A stretch of DNA of 64,000 nucleotides from positions 787,201 through 851,200 of the forward strand of contig OW799237.1 in assembly GCA_941918925.1 (NCBI GenBank), given 5' to 3'. Positions 47,282 to 60,385 of the stretch are shown one piece after another. The translations under genes and the position numbers were made by a program. The notes beneath the pieces were generated by a model. It saw nothing but the letters and a program-made list of their open reading frames with translations. It did no database searches and was not told the origin of the DNA. Origin of the DNA: Phyto melanocephala (lineage: Eukaryota; Arthropoda; Insecta; Diptera; Rhinophoridae). Position 1 is the first letter of the stretch; each line of letters opens with the position of its first letter.

Positions 47282-49857
47282 AACTCTTTACTCGTCTTAG
47301 GGTACTTCTTATTGTGAGAAATTAAAGCATATATGGATATGAAATATAATATCAATTGTACAGTATTAAACTATTAATTTGCACTAACAAGAATCTAATA
47401 ATTTTATTTAAAAAAATTATATATAAAAATATTGTCGAATTTAGCAGTGCTAACCGGGTTCAATTAAAAATATTTTCCATGACAATTGACATGTACAACT
47501 TAAAACAGTCATACACGTGTATGTAAATGTATTAAAAAAATTATTTAAATATTCCTTTTAATTCACTGTTTTTTTTTTTGTTAGTTGAATATCAATGAAA
47601 AATAATTTGTCATAATGAAAATAATATCCATGATAAATCAAATAATTCGTATAATTTAAAAACAGTTTGAATTAAAAAGCTTTTTAATTTTTTTTTCTAT
47701 TTTTTCTTATTGTGTTTTCAGTTTTTATTTATTTATTTTTTGTTTCGTTTGCATTAATGTTTATATTTTCCTTTTTTTACCCATATTGTTTACACATGCA
47801 AATAAAAAAGTTAAAAATAGACATTCATAGATACAAATATACATAAATACATACTTATGCAAACGTTAATAATTTATTTATTTTTGTTTGCAGCTAAAAA
47901 AATAGATATTAATGTGTGTAAGTGAAGTGAATATTTGTTAAGTATTATTAAATTGAGAAATGGTTTTAAATAATCCCAGCAAAAGATCAGACGTTCAACT
48001 GGTGACGATGTTAATAAATTTAATGATTTTAACATTAGCATGTCATTGGAGGTAATGAGTTTACCTAAATGTATTAATGAACTGCATTTCATTCTAATAG
48101 GTGCTTATAGTACATGCATAGTTGGTGAAAAGTATCCGATGTTTCATTAATTGATTTTATTAGTTCACATGAATTGTTTAAGATATTTTTCATGATGTTG
48201 CACTCATTCGTGACAAATTATTTCAAATTTAGGAAGTCATATAGAATGAATACTCAATGAATGAATGAATAATTCACTTCACTTTCAATTTTTTTTGGTG
48301 GGAACTATTGCAAAACACAAATTTATAAAAAGTTTCTTAATTGCTCAAATTTAAACTTATTTAATACAACAAAGTTTTTTTTTATTAGGTTTAACAATTT
48401 TACGAAACTTATTTGATAAAATATATTTAATAAAAATGAATTCAAATTAATTTTAAAGTGGTGATGTATTGCAGCAACATACAGAATTGTTGTTATATAA
48501 TATTAGCCACCATCCCTGCCTGTATCTCTTGCCTCTATTGACCCCACAATACTTGCACTACTGTTCCAGTGTCTGCTCACTCCACTTTATGTTGGATAAC
48601 AGGAGAATAAGAGCTTCGAAGACATTTAGTAACTAAGTATCCATCCTTAATTCAGGTATATTATATGTGGTGATTATTAGTGGGACTTGTTGACTTCTAC
48701 AGAGTAGTTCGGCATGCTGGAAGAATATTTAAGAAGAAAAAAATAATAAATTAATTTCAAAATTAAAATCTATTTGTGACCAAAAAAAACTCAATTTCAC
48801 TTAAAATTAAATTTAATATGCTATTCAATGCTTAAATTTTTATGACCAGGTTTTCCTTAAAAATTGGCGAAATTGAAATAAGTGGTTTTTGGCCATCATC
48901 TAGCAAAATATTATTATAAAAACATGAACTTCAAATTTTATTCTTTCTATTCATAACAATATCATGTTTACTTAAGTCTGAGCTGTAAGTTCATACTATT
49001 TTCTTTTCTCACTTTCTTCTTTCGCATTATTATTTTATATTTAGTTTTCATTTAATACAGTTGCCCGAGCTATGACTCCTGGGTATGTAAGTATTTTGTC
49101 TTTCGTATGTTTTTGTTTCTCTTTTCGTTGAAATTATGAAGTTTATAAAATGTTATTAAAGATTAATAAAGATACCGAGTTAAGGAACACATACAAGAAA
49201 GCAAGATGTTTATATTTCTTTACTTTAAGATTTTCGGCACGCACTTACATTTTTATTTCTTTCGTAGTAATTTTCTGACTAATTTTATTACCAAAAATAT
49301 TGTGTTGGTATTAAAATCAATAGACATTCTAACGAACACATTTAATAAAGTTTTTATCAGATATAATAGTTGATATACACTAACATTTAGTACGGTCGAT
49401 AGCGAAACTTATGTTCATGAATGTAACGATTGCAAAATAGAGTCTGCAATAATCGTAAGTTACGGCCTTAACTTTCATAAATCTAACCTTCTGAATATAC
49501 GATTATAATACAAGCGTTGGCCATTACGTTTATGAAAACTTTAAACAAGTTTGTATGTCGAATTATATTTACAGTCTGCGATAAATCACAAACAATTTGT
49601 GTTGGTTTAGGCTCTTAAAATAAATATTGAAATAAATAAAAAAAGATATTGAAATTTAATTCTAAAATAGGTATTAGCAAAAGCAGATATATTTAAATAA
49701 TAACTTGTAAGCAAACACAGCTGTGATGAATGTTTTTACATTAATTTTGAATAGAAATTTGTTCGACTTTTAAAGCTATTTTATGAATATTTATTTAGTG
49801 TTGGTCTACAAAATCAAAATTATCGTATTAAAATTTTTGTATTTATATATGTATATA
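47282..49857. other. AT-rich spacer with a GC-richer patch
   Basis: 48490-48720 is noticeably GC-richer (CCACCATCCCTGCCTGTATC onwards), but neither strand gives an open frame or a known motif. It may be an eroded transposon. Confidence 0.45.
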
Positions 49858-50406
49858 TGTTAGGAGATTAACGAACAGGACACAACTATTCGGCCCGCTT
49901 TGCTTCCCAATGGTTTTATGGCTGTCAGCCGTCATCCACTTCTCAACTGAGTTCTGCGATACTGCAGGCGTATTCTCTGGACACGATTACACTTGCCGAC
50001 AATGGTAATCACACAGTCCTTAGAATTCGGCAGCATATTCGTTAGGCTGAGGTTCCTCATTGCACTAACACTAAATCTACTATTTAAGTCACTATTAACT
50101 ACTAAGTAAGTACTATTTAAGGACTAGGTCCAGATTTCTCCTATACTCCATTAGTAAAATGAAATACTGATGTTACTATTCACTAGCCTTTATTGTGCAT
50201 GGTTCCATTCCCTATGGCCGTGCGATGCTGCCCCTTAATCATCTTCACTTGACTCATACGCGCCATCGACCTCTTTATGTACGAGGTCCAGGATTCTCCT
50301 ATGCAGCAGTCAGAAGAGTTAGTAGCACTTTTCTATCCCCGTGCCAGCAATAAAATTAAGGCGTGGACACTCTGGCATTTTACAATGCTCCCAGGGTTAT
50401 GTGACA
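49858..50406 (-). repeat. GC-rich island, possible solo LTR
   Basis: A 549-bp block of near-balanced base composition in otherwise AT-rich DNA. Read on the minus strand it begins TGTCACATAACCCTGGGAGC and ends CTAACA, the TG...CA boundary of LTRs, with an AATAAA-type signal (cacaataaagg) inside. A phrase close to AGGTCCAG-ATTCTCCTAT occurs twice (about 50128 and 50283). I see no matching flank duplication and no primer-binding site, so LTR is a guess; an eroded coding region is possible. Confidence 0.35.
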
Positions 50407-51018
50407 TCTTCAATTGTTAGATTTAAAAACACTCCTGTTTCTAAAAATTTTCAACAAACTGCTATTACTAATTTTACATTTTATGTCAAATGTTATTAAT
50501 CTTACTTAAAGACTACTTGTCTTTATTATAGAGTTTAGCAAGTAAAGCCACCCTAAGCATAGTATTAAAATAAGAAAAAATTTCCACCTTTTAAATATGC
50601 AAAAGTAATAAACAAAAGTTTATTTTTATTTGTTAATATTTTCATTTGTCATATTTTTGGTGTCACTTTCTCTTCCTCTTTTTTCCTTTGAGGTTCGGAC
50701 GTTCGTGCTGTCTTTTATTTATTTTTCTTACTTTCTTTATCACTAAGTTTATCACATCATTTAGATAGACAAGTTTTTCTTTAACTTCATCGTTTTTTTT
50801 GCTTTATTGTTTGTTTTGAGTTTGTCACGATAATGATGATGTTATAATGATTATGACTTTAATGAGGTTGTAATGCTTGTAAATATATGTTATGATCTTG
50901 CAGCTGTCTCGTTCTGCCTTATGGTAAGTACTTGTACACAATTAAACTTTTTTTTTTATCTATTTATTGTTTTCCTTACGCTTTGCATTCAAGTATGTTG
51001 TTATACCCCTTTCGCATT
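50407..51018. other. AT-rich spacer, no gene seen
   Basis: A 20-base segment between CAG and GTAAGT near 50911-50930 mimics a micro-exon, without further support. Confidence 0.5.
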
Positions 51019-51131
51019 GGGCAAGTCACTTGCTCAAGTTAGTTTTTTATTTTCTTTTATTTTTCTTTGAACTTGCTTTCATGTTCAGACTCAGCAACTG
51101 ACTTGCCCAAGTTTCGTTCTCTTTTACTTAT

Positions 51132-51470
51132 TATACTCTTCACACAGTGAAAAAGGGTATATATAGGTTTGTCATTCCGTTTGAAATTTCTACAATTATC
51201 AATTATCTACACATACATACAAACGTGGTATACTGGTTAGAGTGAGCCAAAAAATTTTTTTTATTTTATATTTTATTAAAATTTTTATTGTTTTATTTTT
51301 AATTTTTCTTTTAATTTATTTTTTTTAAGCACATAAGTAAACTTAATGTATAATATTACAATGGGATGTTTTTATATATGTATGTTTTTATATGTATGTA
51401 CGTATTTTATATGAGATAAATGGTGACATAAACAATTGTTGTTGCATGACAACACGTTGTGAAGGGTATA
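51132..51470 (+). mobile_element. Short copy of the TATACCCTTCACA-ended fly repeat
   Basis: Ends TATACTCTTCACA and TGTGAAGGGTATA; internal blocks match 3251-3806 and 6360-6510. It lacks the CTGTCCGT tract and most of the middle. The conserved hairpin follows at 51475-51491 (loop ATG). It lies inside the palindrome-rich element, so it inserted after that one. Confidence 0.7.
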
Positions 51471-51649
51471 TAAGATTCGGCATGGCCGAATATAGCACTC
51501 TTGTTTGTTTTTATTACTCTTTTGTTTTTGGTTTCTCAACAAAAACTTGCTCGTACTTGCCGAGTACAGGCAAGTGTGTACTCAAAAATGAGCAAGTTTC
51601 TTCCTCTTAACCCGACCTTACCCCTTTTGCCTATAAACACAACACTTGC

Positions 51650-51675
51650 GCAAGTCACTTGCGCAAGTGACTTGC
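51650..51675. repeat. 26-bp perfect palindrome
   Basis: Centred at 51662/51663, made of CAAGTCACTTGC and its complement. It overlaps a second, shorter dyad to the left (ACTTGCGCAAGT at 51644-51655). Confidence 0.85.
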
Positions 51676-51690
51676 CTAGTCTGAAAGCCG

Positions 51691-53409
51691 TGTTAGCATT
51701 AAGTGTAAAGAACTGTTATTGCTGCTAAATGGCAGGGCTAACGACAAGAGCTACGCACAGTGTGCGATAAAAACTAGCAATATGAATTAGCTTAAGTATA
51801 AAAAAACAACAACGGTCATGCAAATTGTGTATCAAAGTTAAATTTTTAAATACCTTCTCTTGTATACAAACAATTTAAACGGATATAAATTTCTAAAAAT
51901 AAAAGGTTTGTGAGCGATTAAAACAAAACCTTTACTACACATGTAAAAAATGGTTATATTAATATTTAAAGCTTATAACTATCTACATAAAATCTATTAA
52001 TAATAGTCGATTTCTTGTTGTGTAATTAACACATACCACAACCGATGGATTTTAATAAAAAATATACAATTTAAAGGGAATTTTCCTTATTTGTAGAATT
52101 AAAATTGGTTCAGTATTTTAGGAGTTATAAGCGACTAAATTTATCACTAACGTGCTCATGTGTAACAAAACAAACAAAAAATAAATAAAGAAAATAATGA
52201 GTGTGTTGATACAAATTGTTTTTGCAAATCAGTACCTCACGTGCTTGGTAAAAAGCAAACACAATACAGCGAGTGCAACAACTTCTTTAAGATGTTCTAA
52301 TGTTTTGTTTCTGTCTATTGTAAATTGGTGTTTACAGTCCACCGGATTTAATTTTAAATTGAAGAAATTTTTTCCTCATCCAGTAATTATTGAGAATTGC
52401 AAAAAACTTTGTAGGCACCAACAAAGTGGTCCGGGTTCACTTTGGCATAAAAACTTTGTTTCTGTTAAAAGCACAGCACTGCCATATAGTGTATAAAAAT
52501 GTTTCTAACGTGATTTTTTTCAATTCTTTCTAAATCTACCACTGTTTTTCTATTACTGAAGATTTCAATGTCATTGTTGCTTTTGTTGGTATTTATTTTT
52601 TTTCCATTTTTTGTTTTGCTTCAGTTGCAGGTTTATGACATAAAACTTTGTTTTAATACAGGGCGGTTTATATTATCCCACAAGTAATTCTACACGTTGG
52701 ATTTTTGTAAAGAAAAACTAGAGCAGTATCGACTTAACACTAAGAAATAAAACAGTCTGACATTGAGAAAAAAAAATAAAATAATAATACTAGGGCTTAA
52801 ATTTTGACTAAAAAGAAAACGAAAAGAAGCTAAAAAACTTAGCCTTCGTTAACATCATTGTGTACTTTCTTACAACATGGCCAATATCGTGAAGTTCTAA
52901 TTTTAAAATTTTCTAGTTCTTTTACCCCTTTTCAGCAACATAATACCATTTACTATCTAGTTTAATGTGTAAATGTGTCAAAGTGTAGTGTAGACAATTA
53001 TAATATCTGTATAAAAATACAATAAAATATTAATCTACAATACTTTACTTGCTCGCAATACATCCATGAACTAGTTTTCATTTTTGATGGCGAAATTATT
53101 ATTCACTATTTCTTTGGCAAGAACTCATTTTTAATTCATTAATCTTTTAAGTAAAAAGTTTTTACATAAACTAAGTTTTTAATCCCTACTGGCTTGACAC
53201 ACATATGCACATATAGATTATAAGAAAACACATACATATACATATATAACTGCATACATAACTATAATGGCATTTGAAAGAATTGTTAGGTTTTACACCT
53301 CAAAATACCCAACAAAATACTTCACTACCAAAATGCGCTTCTTGAATCGCTTACTTTGTGCTTATTTTCTTTCAACACCGTTATTTTGTTTACATTTTTG
53401 TATTTTATT
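51691..53409. other. AT-rich spacer, no firm gene
   Basis: A 99-codon frame at 52197-52496 is the longest unassigned one here. Its residues are unremarkable and no motif is visible. 'tacagggcggtttatatt' at 52659 could be another decayed mariner-type end. Confidence 0.45.
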
Positions 53410-54250
53410 TTTTTTTAAAATAAACAAAGTGAAAATTTTTGCAAAATGTGTGGAAAATAATGTCACTTAAATGACTCCCATTTTCAGCATCGTAAATTTT
53501 GTTTTGTTAGTGCATTTTCCATAAAATCTTGCAAAGTTTGTGGCTCTAGCGCTCGAATTTCTGCAACAATTTTGGACTTGAGTTAAATGATATTTTCGGG
53601 CTTATTCACTTATTTTCACTTCTACAAATAACACCAAAGAAAATATTCGGCTGTTGATATAAAACTGGTGAAGACGCTGACAGATTAATTTTCGAATTTT
53701 GGGAAATTACTCGCTCTCTAAAAATTTTTCTATAAAGTGCCATTGTAACTTGGATTGTGTGTATTTGTTCTTATTTCAACACCAAAATGTTTTACTTTTA
53801 ATCCATACGGCTTTCCATTTACATTTACTGCTCTTAAATTTTAATTTTTAAAGAAGTAAGGACCAATTAAATTTTTATTTAAAATGCCACTCCATACTGT
53901 ACGCCTACTGGGATACTTTTAGCGTTGATGAATAGCTGTTAGATTTTCAGAATCCTGGAGCCTACCGTTCCGCTTATTAACAAAGCCATTCAAATAAATC
54001 TGAGTTTCATCAGTCATAATAAGATTTTTAATGAAATTGGTTCAATTTCTGGCCTGAGAAATTTGATGAATCTGCGGGTTTTAATTCTTGAACTAATTGC
54101 ACCTTATATGGGAAGAACACTAAGTAAGTCTTGTTTTAAAATAGTAGTGACATATGAGCCATTCCTAATTTAGTAGAACGCCTTCTGGTGCTTCGTTAAA
54201 ACTTTGCTCTACACGTTCACTCTTTTCCGCACTATTTAAATTATTTAGCA
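53410..54250 (-). pseudogene. Decayed mariner-type transposase, nearly full span
   Basis: Reading on the minus strand from about 54240, interrupted frames give remnants of the N-terminal domain, the block ending in LVQELKP-like wording (lost to a stop), MTDETQIYLNGFVNKRNGRL with the first catalytic block, RTVWSGILNKNLIGPYFFKN, VNVNGKPYG, and the C-terminal PENI...KIVAEIRALEPQTLQDFM then GSHLSDIIFHT. The QQDGAT block is lost. The family's C-terminal region is well preserved, but stops and indels are frequent. Confidence 0.7.
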
Positions 54251-57200
54251 TGATTTTGCATTCAGTTTTATGCACATCATTATGATGGATTTCTTTGCAC
54301 TTTATCAGTCATTTAGAATTAATACTTTTATATTGTTAATTTAGAATTGCTAAAAATGCAATTCACTTTGCACTACCTTAAACATTTTTTTTTGCTGGGT
54401 AAGCAACTAATCATTTCATTAGAAGGAAAAAATCTGACGTTACAATGTCAACGATGTGCTCTCTAATGATTAAAAAAATTTATCTCTGATTTATATAATA
54501 AAATTCTCAGTTTTGAATAATCTGAAAAAATTTATTTGTATTAAAAATATTTTTTTGTTTATTAATTAATTATTTATTAATTATTTTTTTTAAATTATTT
54601 TATTAATTATTTTCTTTTCCAAAATAAAAATAAAATTTTTCTATGAATACCCCTAATATTTTTGTGTTCAAGAGTTTGTTCACGTGTATGTGGTTATCTG
54701 TGTGTGTGTTTATTCAACATTAGCATGCAATAGCAACCAACATTTTTAGGGTCAACAATATGCTTTAAGCCATAAGTGTAATACAAGTATTTATAATAAA
54801 ATATGTATGAAAAATAAGCACTTACAGAGAGAGAGAGGGAGATAGAGAGCAGGAGATTTTTTTCTACTCTATTACGAAAGGAATATACAGGAGTAAAGCA
54901 GAGGGGTTAAAAAATTTTAACATTTATTATGATGATGGCCCCACAAGTTGTGTCGTACGTTTTGCCACAGGCTGCAGTACAAAAAGTAAAAAAAAGCGGC
55001 AAGAAATGTTGCAATTCTTATGTTACTTGATATTTTTTCTTTACTATTGGCAATTAGAATAAAAGCTTAAATGTCATTGAGTTTAGAGGAATGACATGTG
55101 TTGGATAAATTGTAGTATCAAATTTTCAAGTTAAATAAGAACAAAATTGCACATGTTATTTGAAAGTGTAACAAATTTATAATTAAGTTTTGTAAAAATG
55201 TTTATGTTTAATGCTGTGACAAAATCTTGCTTCAAATTAAATGGTTTGTAGCAATGATTCGCACTTGTGGTAAATGTACATGACATAAATAGATGGCAGA
55301 CTATGCAGATTTTATTTTATTTAACACACATGAATGCATTCATATTTTACTTACGTATGTCTCATTACGAATAAATCAACTGAATTGTGGTCAGAAGGAA
55401 TTACATAAGTTTCAAATGTAAATATTTAACTTTCAGCTTGTATAAAAAACGTAATTTCATTCAACCAAAGTTATTTAAATTTAAAGTTCTAACATATTTA
55501 AACTTTGTGGTTTAAATATAAATTTTATTTTAATTTTGTATTTTTGGCAAGTGGCAATTGTTTCATTTCTTGAATTTTATTGTTATTTAAAGAAGAGATT
55601 GAATAACTCGGAGGTATATGATTGATTGCAGCATGTTTGTAATCTTTCTTAGTAAGAAAATTATAAAAACTAAAGCACCTAAATTTGCGTGTAGATATTT
55701 TTAAGTATTTATGTTTAAATATTTTGTTTCCATGCGTACAAATACGTATTTAGGCATTCTATTTTTGCACCCACATAAGGAAAAGCGTAAACAATAGCTG
55801 CATAATATAAGAAAAATCTCAACAAATATATAAACTGAATGAAAAACTTTATTAGTAATTTTAAGGTACCACCAACACACACAGACAATTGTAAATATTG
55901 TCATGGTAAAATCGAAAAATATTTTTTTTCTTTATATTATTAATAATTTTAGGATCTCTAAAATAAGAATTGTATAAGAGCAGTAGTAGTTTACTTAAGA
56001 AAAATGTGTTGAAAAAATATCTAAACAGGATTTTTATTAAATTTTTCTTTCACAAAGGAAATTTTAAGGGGTAAAATCACAAACACAAATTCCTTTTATA
56101 TCCTTCTTTATTCGCAGCTAAAAGAAAGCGAACAAAAAATATCATACCTTAAGGGATGCAAAGGATTAACAAAGAACCATTATTAAAAATCATAATTTTT
56201 AAACAACTCCAACTCAAATCACTTAAATCATAATAACAATAAAATTTTTCAATATTTAGGGTACAAAGTGTATATCACGTTAAGCTCAGCTACGTGCAAG
56301 TATTCAATAAAAAGTATTTTTGTATAGATTGTGTGTAAGTGTGTCGAAAGCCCAACAAAATGTTTTAGCCTCTATATTTTGGTACACGATATCCGTACTT
56401 AAGTGTTTGACTCTTTGAGTATCCTAATAAGGGTTTTTTCAGGATAAGGAACAAATCCCCAATTTTTCGCATCTTATTAATTTGCCTGCTGAAAAAAAAG
56501 TTAGTTGTTAATTTTTATAAGAAAAATTTTTTTTGAGGAAAACTGTAGTGCAGATTTTATTGCAAAAAAGTAATGATAAATTTAAATATTTTATCGTTAT
56601 TTTTTGTGTTAAAATATGCAAAGTTGAGATGAAGATAAAAATTATTTAAATTGAAAATGTTTATTGAATGACATTTTATATTTTTATTTTCGTATACAAA
56701 ATTTTTTTTATACAAAAACAATGTTTTCAAAATTTTTGTCAATAAATCAAAATACACTTACCACTAACACATACTTATAAACTGTCTCTCTTTGTGATGG
56801 CCGCTGGTTTACACTATCATTTCAAATAATTTACTTGTTTTTAAATAATATTCTCCTTCTTACTACCTATAGCTATTAAAGCTTGTTTAAATTATTGTTG
56901 GGATACTTAACATTGTTGTTGATAATTTGCATACAAAATAAATAATATGACTATAAACAAGCGTTAAGTATGTTTTAGAAAATCTAGGTTATAGATTCTA
57001 AGCCATTCTGATCCTCAGAGTGAAACTCTTTAATTTTTCTCTGTATTGTTAGTGTTGTGAAATTAACGTGTTTTTAGTGATTTTTAAAATATTCGCCGCT
57101 AAAAATTTTCGAGTCAGTGCTCGGTGCATTTTTTTAAATTTTTAGTGATTTTGCTCTTCGGTAACAACAACTACAAAAATATTAATGTTTTTTAAGTAAG

Positions 57201-58440
57201 TAAGTTTTTTAAGAAGTATAGAAATGAAAAAAAAAGATTCTGTGGAATGAACGTCATTTTTTCTTATTAGCTCACGAATTTTATAAAAATAATGTTGACT
57301 TCTAAATGATCAATTATTGCTGATTTATTAGCATAGTACAGAGATCCAAAATAGTAAATGTGGGCCTGAATTGATTCATCGTATTGGGTATTACCTGCTT
57401 AGATAGATGATTATACGCGCTGTAAACTTTACGTAGTGTTCTATAAGTTTGGTGAACAGGGTACAAATTTTGGATATTTGTAAACGTTTTTCTAGTGTAA
57501 GCCTTTGCATGATGATTTGTAAATAGGACACAGAAAGAAGTTCTAACACACTTCATTAGTATGACAGCTAATTTAACAGTTATACTTATCGGAAGATTTA
57601 TTTCTTTAAAAAAACATGTAAGCCATTAAGCATGGAAATAATTGGAATTATAGTACTCAATGTTTCTGTTTTGACTGTTTTTGGTCATCAGATTACACTA
57701 TGCAACAAGCAAAAATTCCCAAACAATTTAATACTTTTTTTGATCCGCTATAGTCATCTAAATGCAAAAATCATCGGTCATCATTTTTTTATTTAGCCAT
57801 CAGTTTTGTAGTTATTGAGGAACAAGTTGAAAGAATTTTTCTTTTAGTTTAATAAAAACATTTCCAAATTCAAAATATTAATAAAAAATAGAAAGCTACA
57901 AATAATTACCAGTTTTTGTACTTGATCTTAAATCTTTATGTATTAAAAATAAAAAAAAAATCTTAATGCATGAAAATCAATGGAAAAATTACATAAGAAA
58001 AACTTTAAAGTTGGCGTGGTTAAGTTTTTTTTTTTTTTGACGGATTGCTTAACAAAATCGAGTACGTTGTTTCAAAGCTACGACAAAATGTATGGGGCAG
58101 CCTCTTTAGAATTTTAAGATTTTATGAAAAAATTTTTTTAAAAAAAACCTTACCATAGAATTTTAAATACCGATGATTCTTGCTATAAGTTGACTATAAC
58201 GGATAAAAAAAAAAATAATAAAAAATTTAGGGAAAAACAAAAACTGCTAATTTGTTGGATAGTGTTGTTATTGTTTTTAACAAGCAACTTGTTTTAAAAT
58301 AAATTGATATTATGAATATCAGAATTAATTAAAATTTGAAAAATTTTATTATTTATTATAATTTAAATTCTCTCTTTTAGATTACAAAACTAATTGATAT
58401 CTTGTATGGCTTATGAGAGATAAAGCACCTTCTTTGTGCA
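54251..58440. other. AT-rich spacer with a GA repeat and short frames
   Basis: GA repeat at 54826-54850. A 33-codon frame at 54929-55030 (starts MMMAPQVVSY) is GC-richer than its surroundings but has no known match to my eye. All longer frames are Phe/Lys/Ile-rich. No gene is supported. Confidence 0.45.
57114..57195 (+). promoter_or_regulatory. Weak candidate first exon with initiator
   Basis: An initiator-like TCAGTG (57114-57119) is followed by a short leader with AACAACAACTAC and then a donor-like AA|GTAAGTAAG at 57196. Leaders of this style are common in fly genes. There is no TATA box at the expected distance and no clear downstream element. Confidence 0.15.
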
Positions 58441-58680
58441 TCCTTCACACGGGAGTGTAAAAAAAAAGTTTGCCATTCGATTTGGATTCATTTGCGACCC
58501 CATACCTTATTTATTCTGAATCCTTGTAGATAAAGAAGTTGATCTTGCTATGTTTGTCTGTATGTCCATGTGAGCATTGAAATCAACCTTTTCTATATAT
58601 TCCATGGACTCGTATGTAGTATTTGGAGATTTTTTTTTGTATTGAAAATCGACCCATTTTTAACAAAAGTTGTTCAAATT
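58441..58680 (+). repeat. Eroded 5' half of the fly repeat
   Basis: In order: CCTTCACAC, GTTTGCCATTCG, TCATTTGCGACCCCATA, a CTGT-rich tract, GAAATCAACCTTTT and TTGTATTGAAAATCG. These are colinear with 3256-3525 (for example TTTCCGACCCCATA and TTGAAATCAACTTTTTG). The right half and hairpin are absent. Confidence 0.6.
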
Positions 58681-59502
58681 CTCTCGTTTTACAATATGAA
58701 CTTTACGACAAACTATAGGATAAGAGACAGTTTTGAATTGGCCAGATGTATATTTATGGCTTAGTGTTGCATATTCAATAACAAATTAATTGACATTTTT
58801 ATTTACTTTAAGCTATTAGTGTGACTTCTTTTTAAATAAACAAATCAACACCGACACGTACGCGTATTTACTCTATTATTCTGTTTAAATCTAAAAAAGT
58901 AATTAAAAAAACAGAAAGTCATTGTTTTTTTCTCTATAAACGTAAAGAAACATATACAAATATACATTTGTATATGCCATATCTATAGTGGTTAAATAGT
59001 CGCAAAGGAAAAATATAAATAGTAAAGTTTGATATAATATACTATATAAATGTATGTTGTGAATTTAATTGCATGTGTGAATTTACATAGACGGTTTCAT
59101 TTCTGTTTGCATCTGTGTTTAGTTATAATTTTTTCTGTTTTGAATTTTTGAATTTTTAACCTTTTAATGGAAAATAAATTTAATATTTAAGTAAAAATAT
59201 CGCTAATAAAATAAATTGCATAAAATAAACATAAATATCGCTTCAATTTAAAAACACTTTTAATTACAATTGAAAACTTTTATTTAAAAGTTTAAAAAAA
59301 AAATAAATAAAGACCAGCTTTAAATATTATTTGTGTAAATCACTAAAAAATTAAATACCAATTTGTTTACTAATGCCGAGAAAAAACTATTTTGTGAAAA
59401 ATAAAATAACTATTTACGTACAAGCAGCTATTTATTTCTAAATTACTCTTGTGATAATAAAACTTAAATTGTTTTATAATTTGTAAACATAATCTCTATT
59501 TG
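58681..59502. other. AT-rich spacer, no gene seen
   Basis: Nothing supported. Confidence 0.55.
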
Positions 59503-60385
59503 TACAGGCTGAGTGAAAAGTCATTATGTGGTTTTACAATTTAGTAACTTTTTCTTTTATATATTTTTTCCAATTATATGAATAATGACTAGTGAGTAAG
59601 TAAAAGAAAGATTCCAATTTAACAAACAAATAGAGTTATAGAATTTTCTTGATTAAAATCAGTCATCAATTATTTCAATGTTAAGAGAAAATATCTACAA
59701 TATATTTTTATGTCAGAATTTCAACCTCTGAAGCAATGATTAGTTACTTAGTTCTACCAACATGGCACCGTCAAAGATTTTTCTCGAGACGGTAGACTGT
59801 ATATAAATAGTTCTGCGGAAAATATTAAACGCGTAGAGTTAAGTGTTAAAATTTCAACAGTTGGCCAGAAATAACATAAAGTCTTCTGAAAATCTAATTA
59901 TGAGTGATAAAGTTCATTTGAATGGTTTGTTGTTAAGTCGAACTGTAGATTCTGGGGTTCTGAAATTCCGGGACCGATTGTGTGTAACCTTAAATGGAAA
60001 GCGGTAACGGTTTGTGATAGACAATGTTTACGTCCTTCCAATTTTTACACTGTTTAAGACACAATTATACTTTTAAGTAAAATTTTTTAGGGCGAATAAA
60101 TTTCAGAAATTGGAAATTTAAGTGAATAGGTTTCGAAGCACCCAGTCATTTTCTTTTAGATATGTAAAAGAGAAAAATATGTGAACAATCCGGCCAACAT
60201 TGGTGCAAAGAACATTGCTCCGCCATCATTGTGAAGCTGAAATCAGGGATAATATAAGTGACAAAATTATTCATACCTAGTTGAAAGTAATTTTCGTTTT
60301 TTATTTTTTATAATCCGGAAAAAATATATTTAAACGAAAAAGTTATTAAATTTTTAAACCCTATAGACTTTCGATCCAACCTTTA
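59503..60385 (+). mobile_element. Mariner-type element with both ends, decayed transposase
   Basis: Left end TACAGGCTGAGTGAAAAGTC; right end, read backwards, TAAAGGTTGGATCGAAAGTC. These are inverted ends with TA at each border, 883 bp in all, somewhat shorter than an intact mariner. Plus-strand remnants in order: GTVKDFSRDGRL...SSAENIKRV (N-terminal domain), MSDKVHF followed by NCRFWGSE (first catalytic Asp), AVTVCDR, then YVNNPANI and a final RDNISDKIIHT (usual ...DIIFHT end). The second and third catalytic blocks are deleted, and stops interrupt the rest. Confidence 0.75.

Larger units (their letters stand above)
51019..51690. mobile_element. Palindrome-rich element with CAAGTCACTTGC ends, split by a fly repeat
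   Basis: The left side reads GGGCAAGTCACTTGCTCAAG; the right side, read backwards, AGGCAAGTCACTTGCGCAAG. Between them CAAGT/ACTTG phrases recur on both sides of the nested repeat at 51132-51470 (for example GACTTGCCCAAG, ACTTGCTCGTACTTGCC, GGCAAGTG). The pattern suggests a small inverted-repeat element with reiterated subterminal motifs. No coding capacity; superfamily unknown. Confidence 0.5.

Noticed and set aside
50911..50930. 20-base micro-exon between CAG and GTAAGT
   Set aside because: The acceptor lacks a pyrimidine tract, and a 20-base exon has no supporting neighbour.
52197..52496. 99-codon frame without stops
   Set aside because: Residue composition is as expected for AT-rich DNA, no motif, no splice or promoter context. 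Likely chance.
52657..52700. 'tacagggcggtttatattatccc' as a mariner end
   Set aside because: Similarity to the other termini stops after about 7 bases, and no transposase relic is adjacent.
57666..57690. Another CTGATGA on the minus strand
   Set aside because: No GAAA after a plausible stem II; not a hammerhead core.
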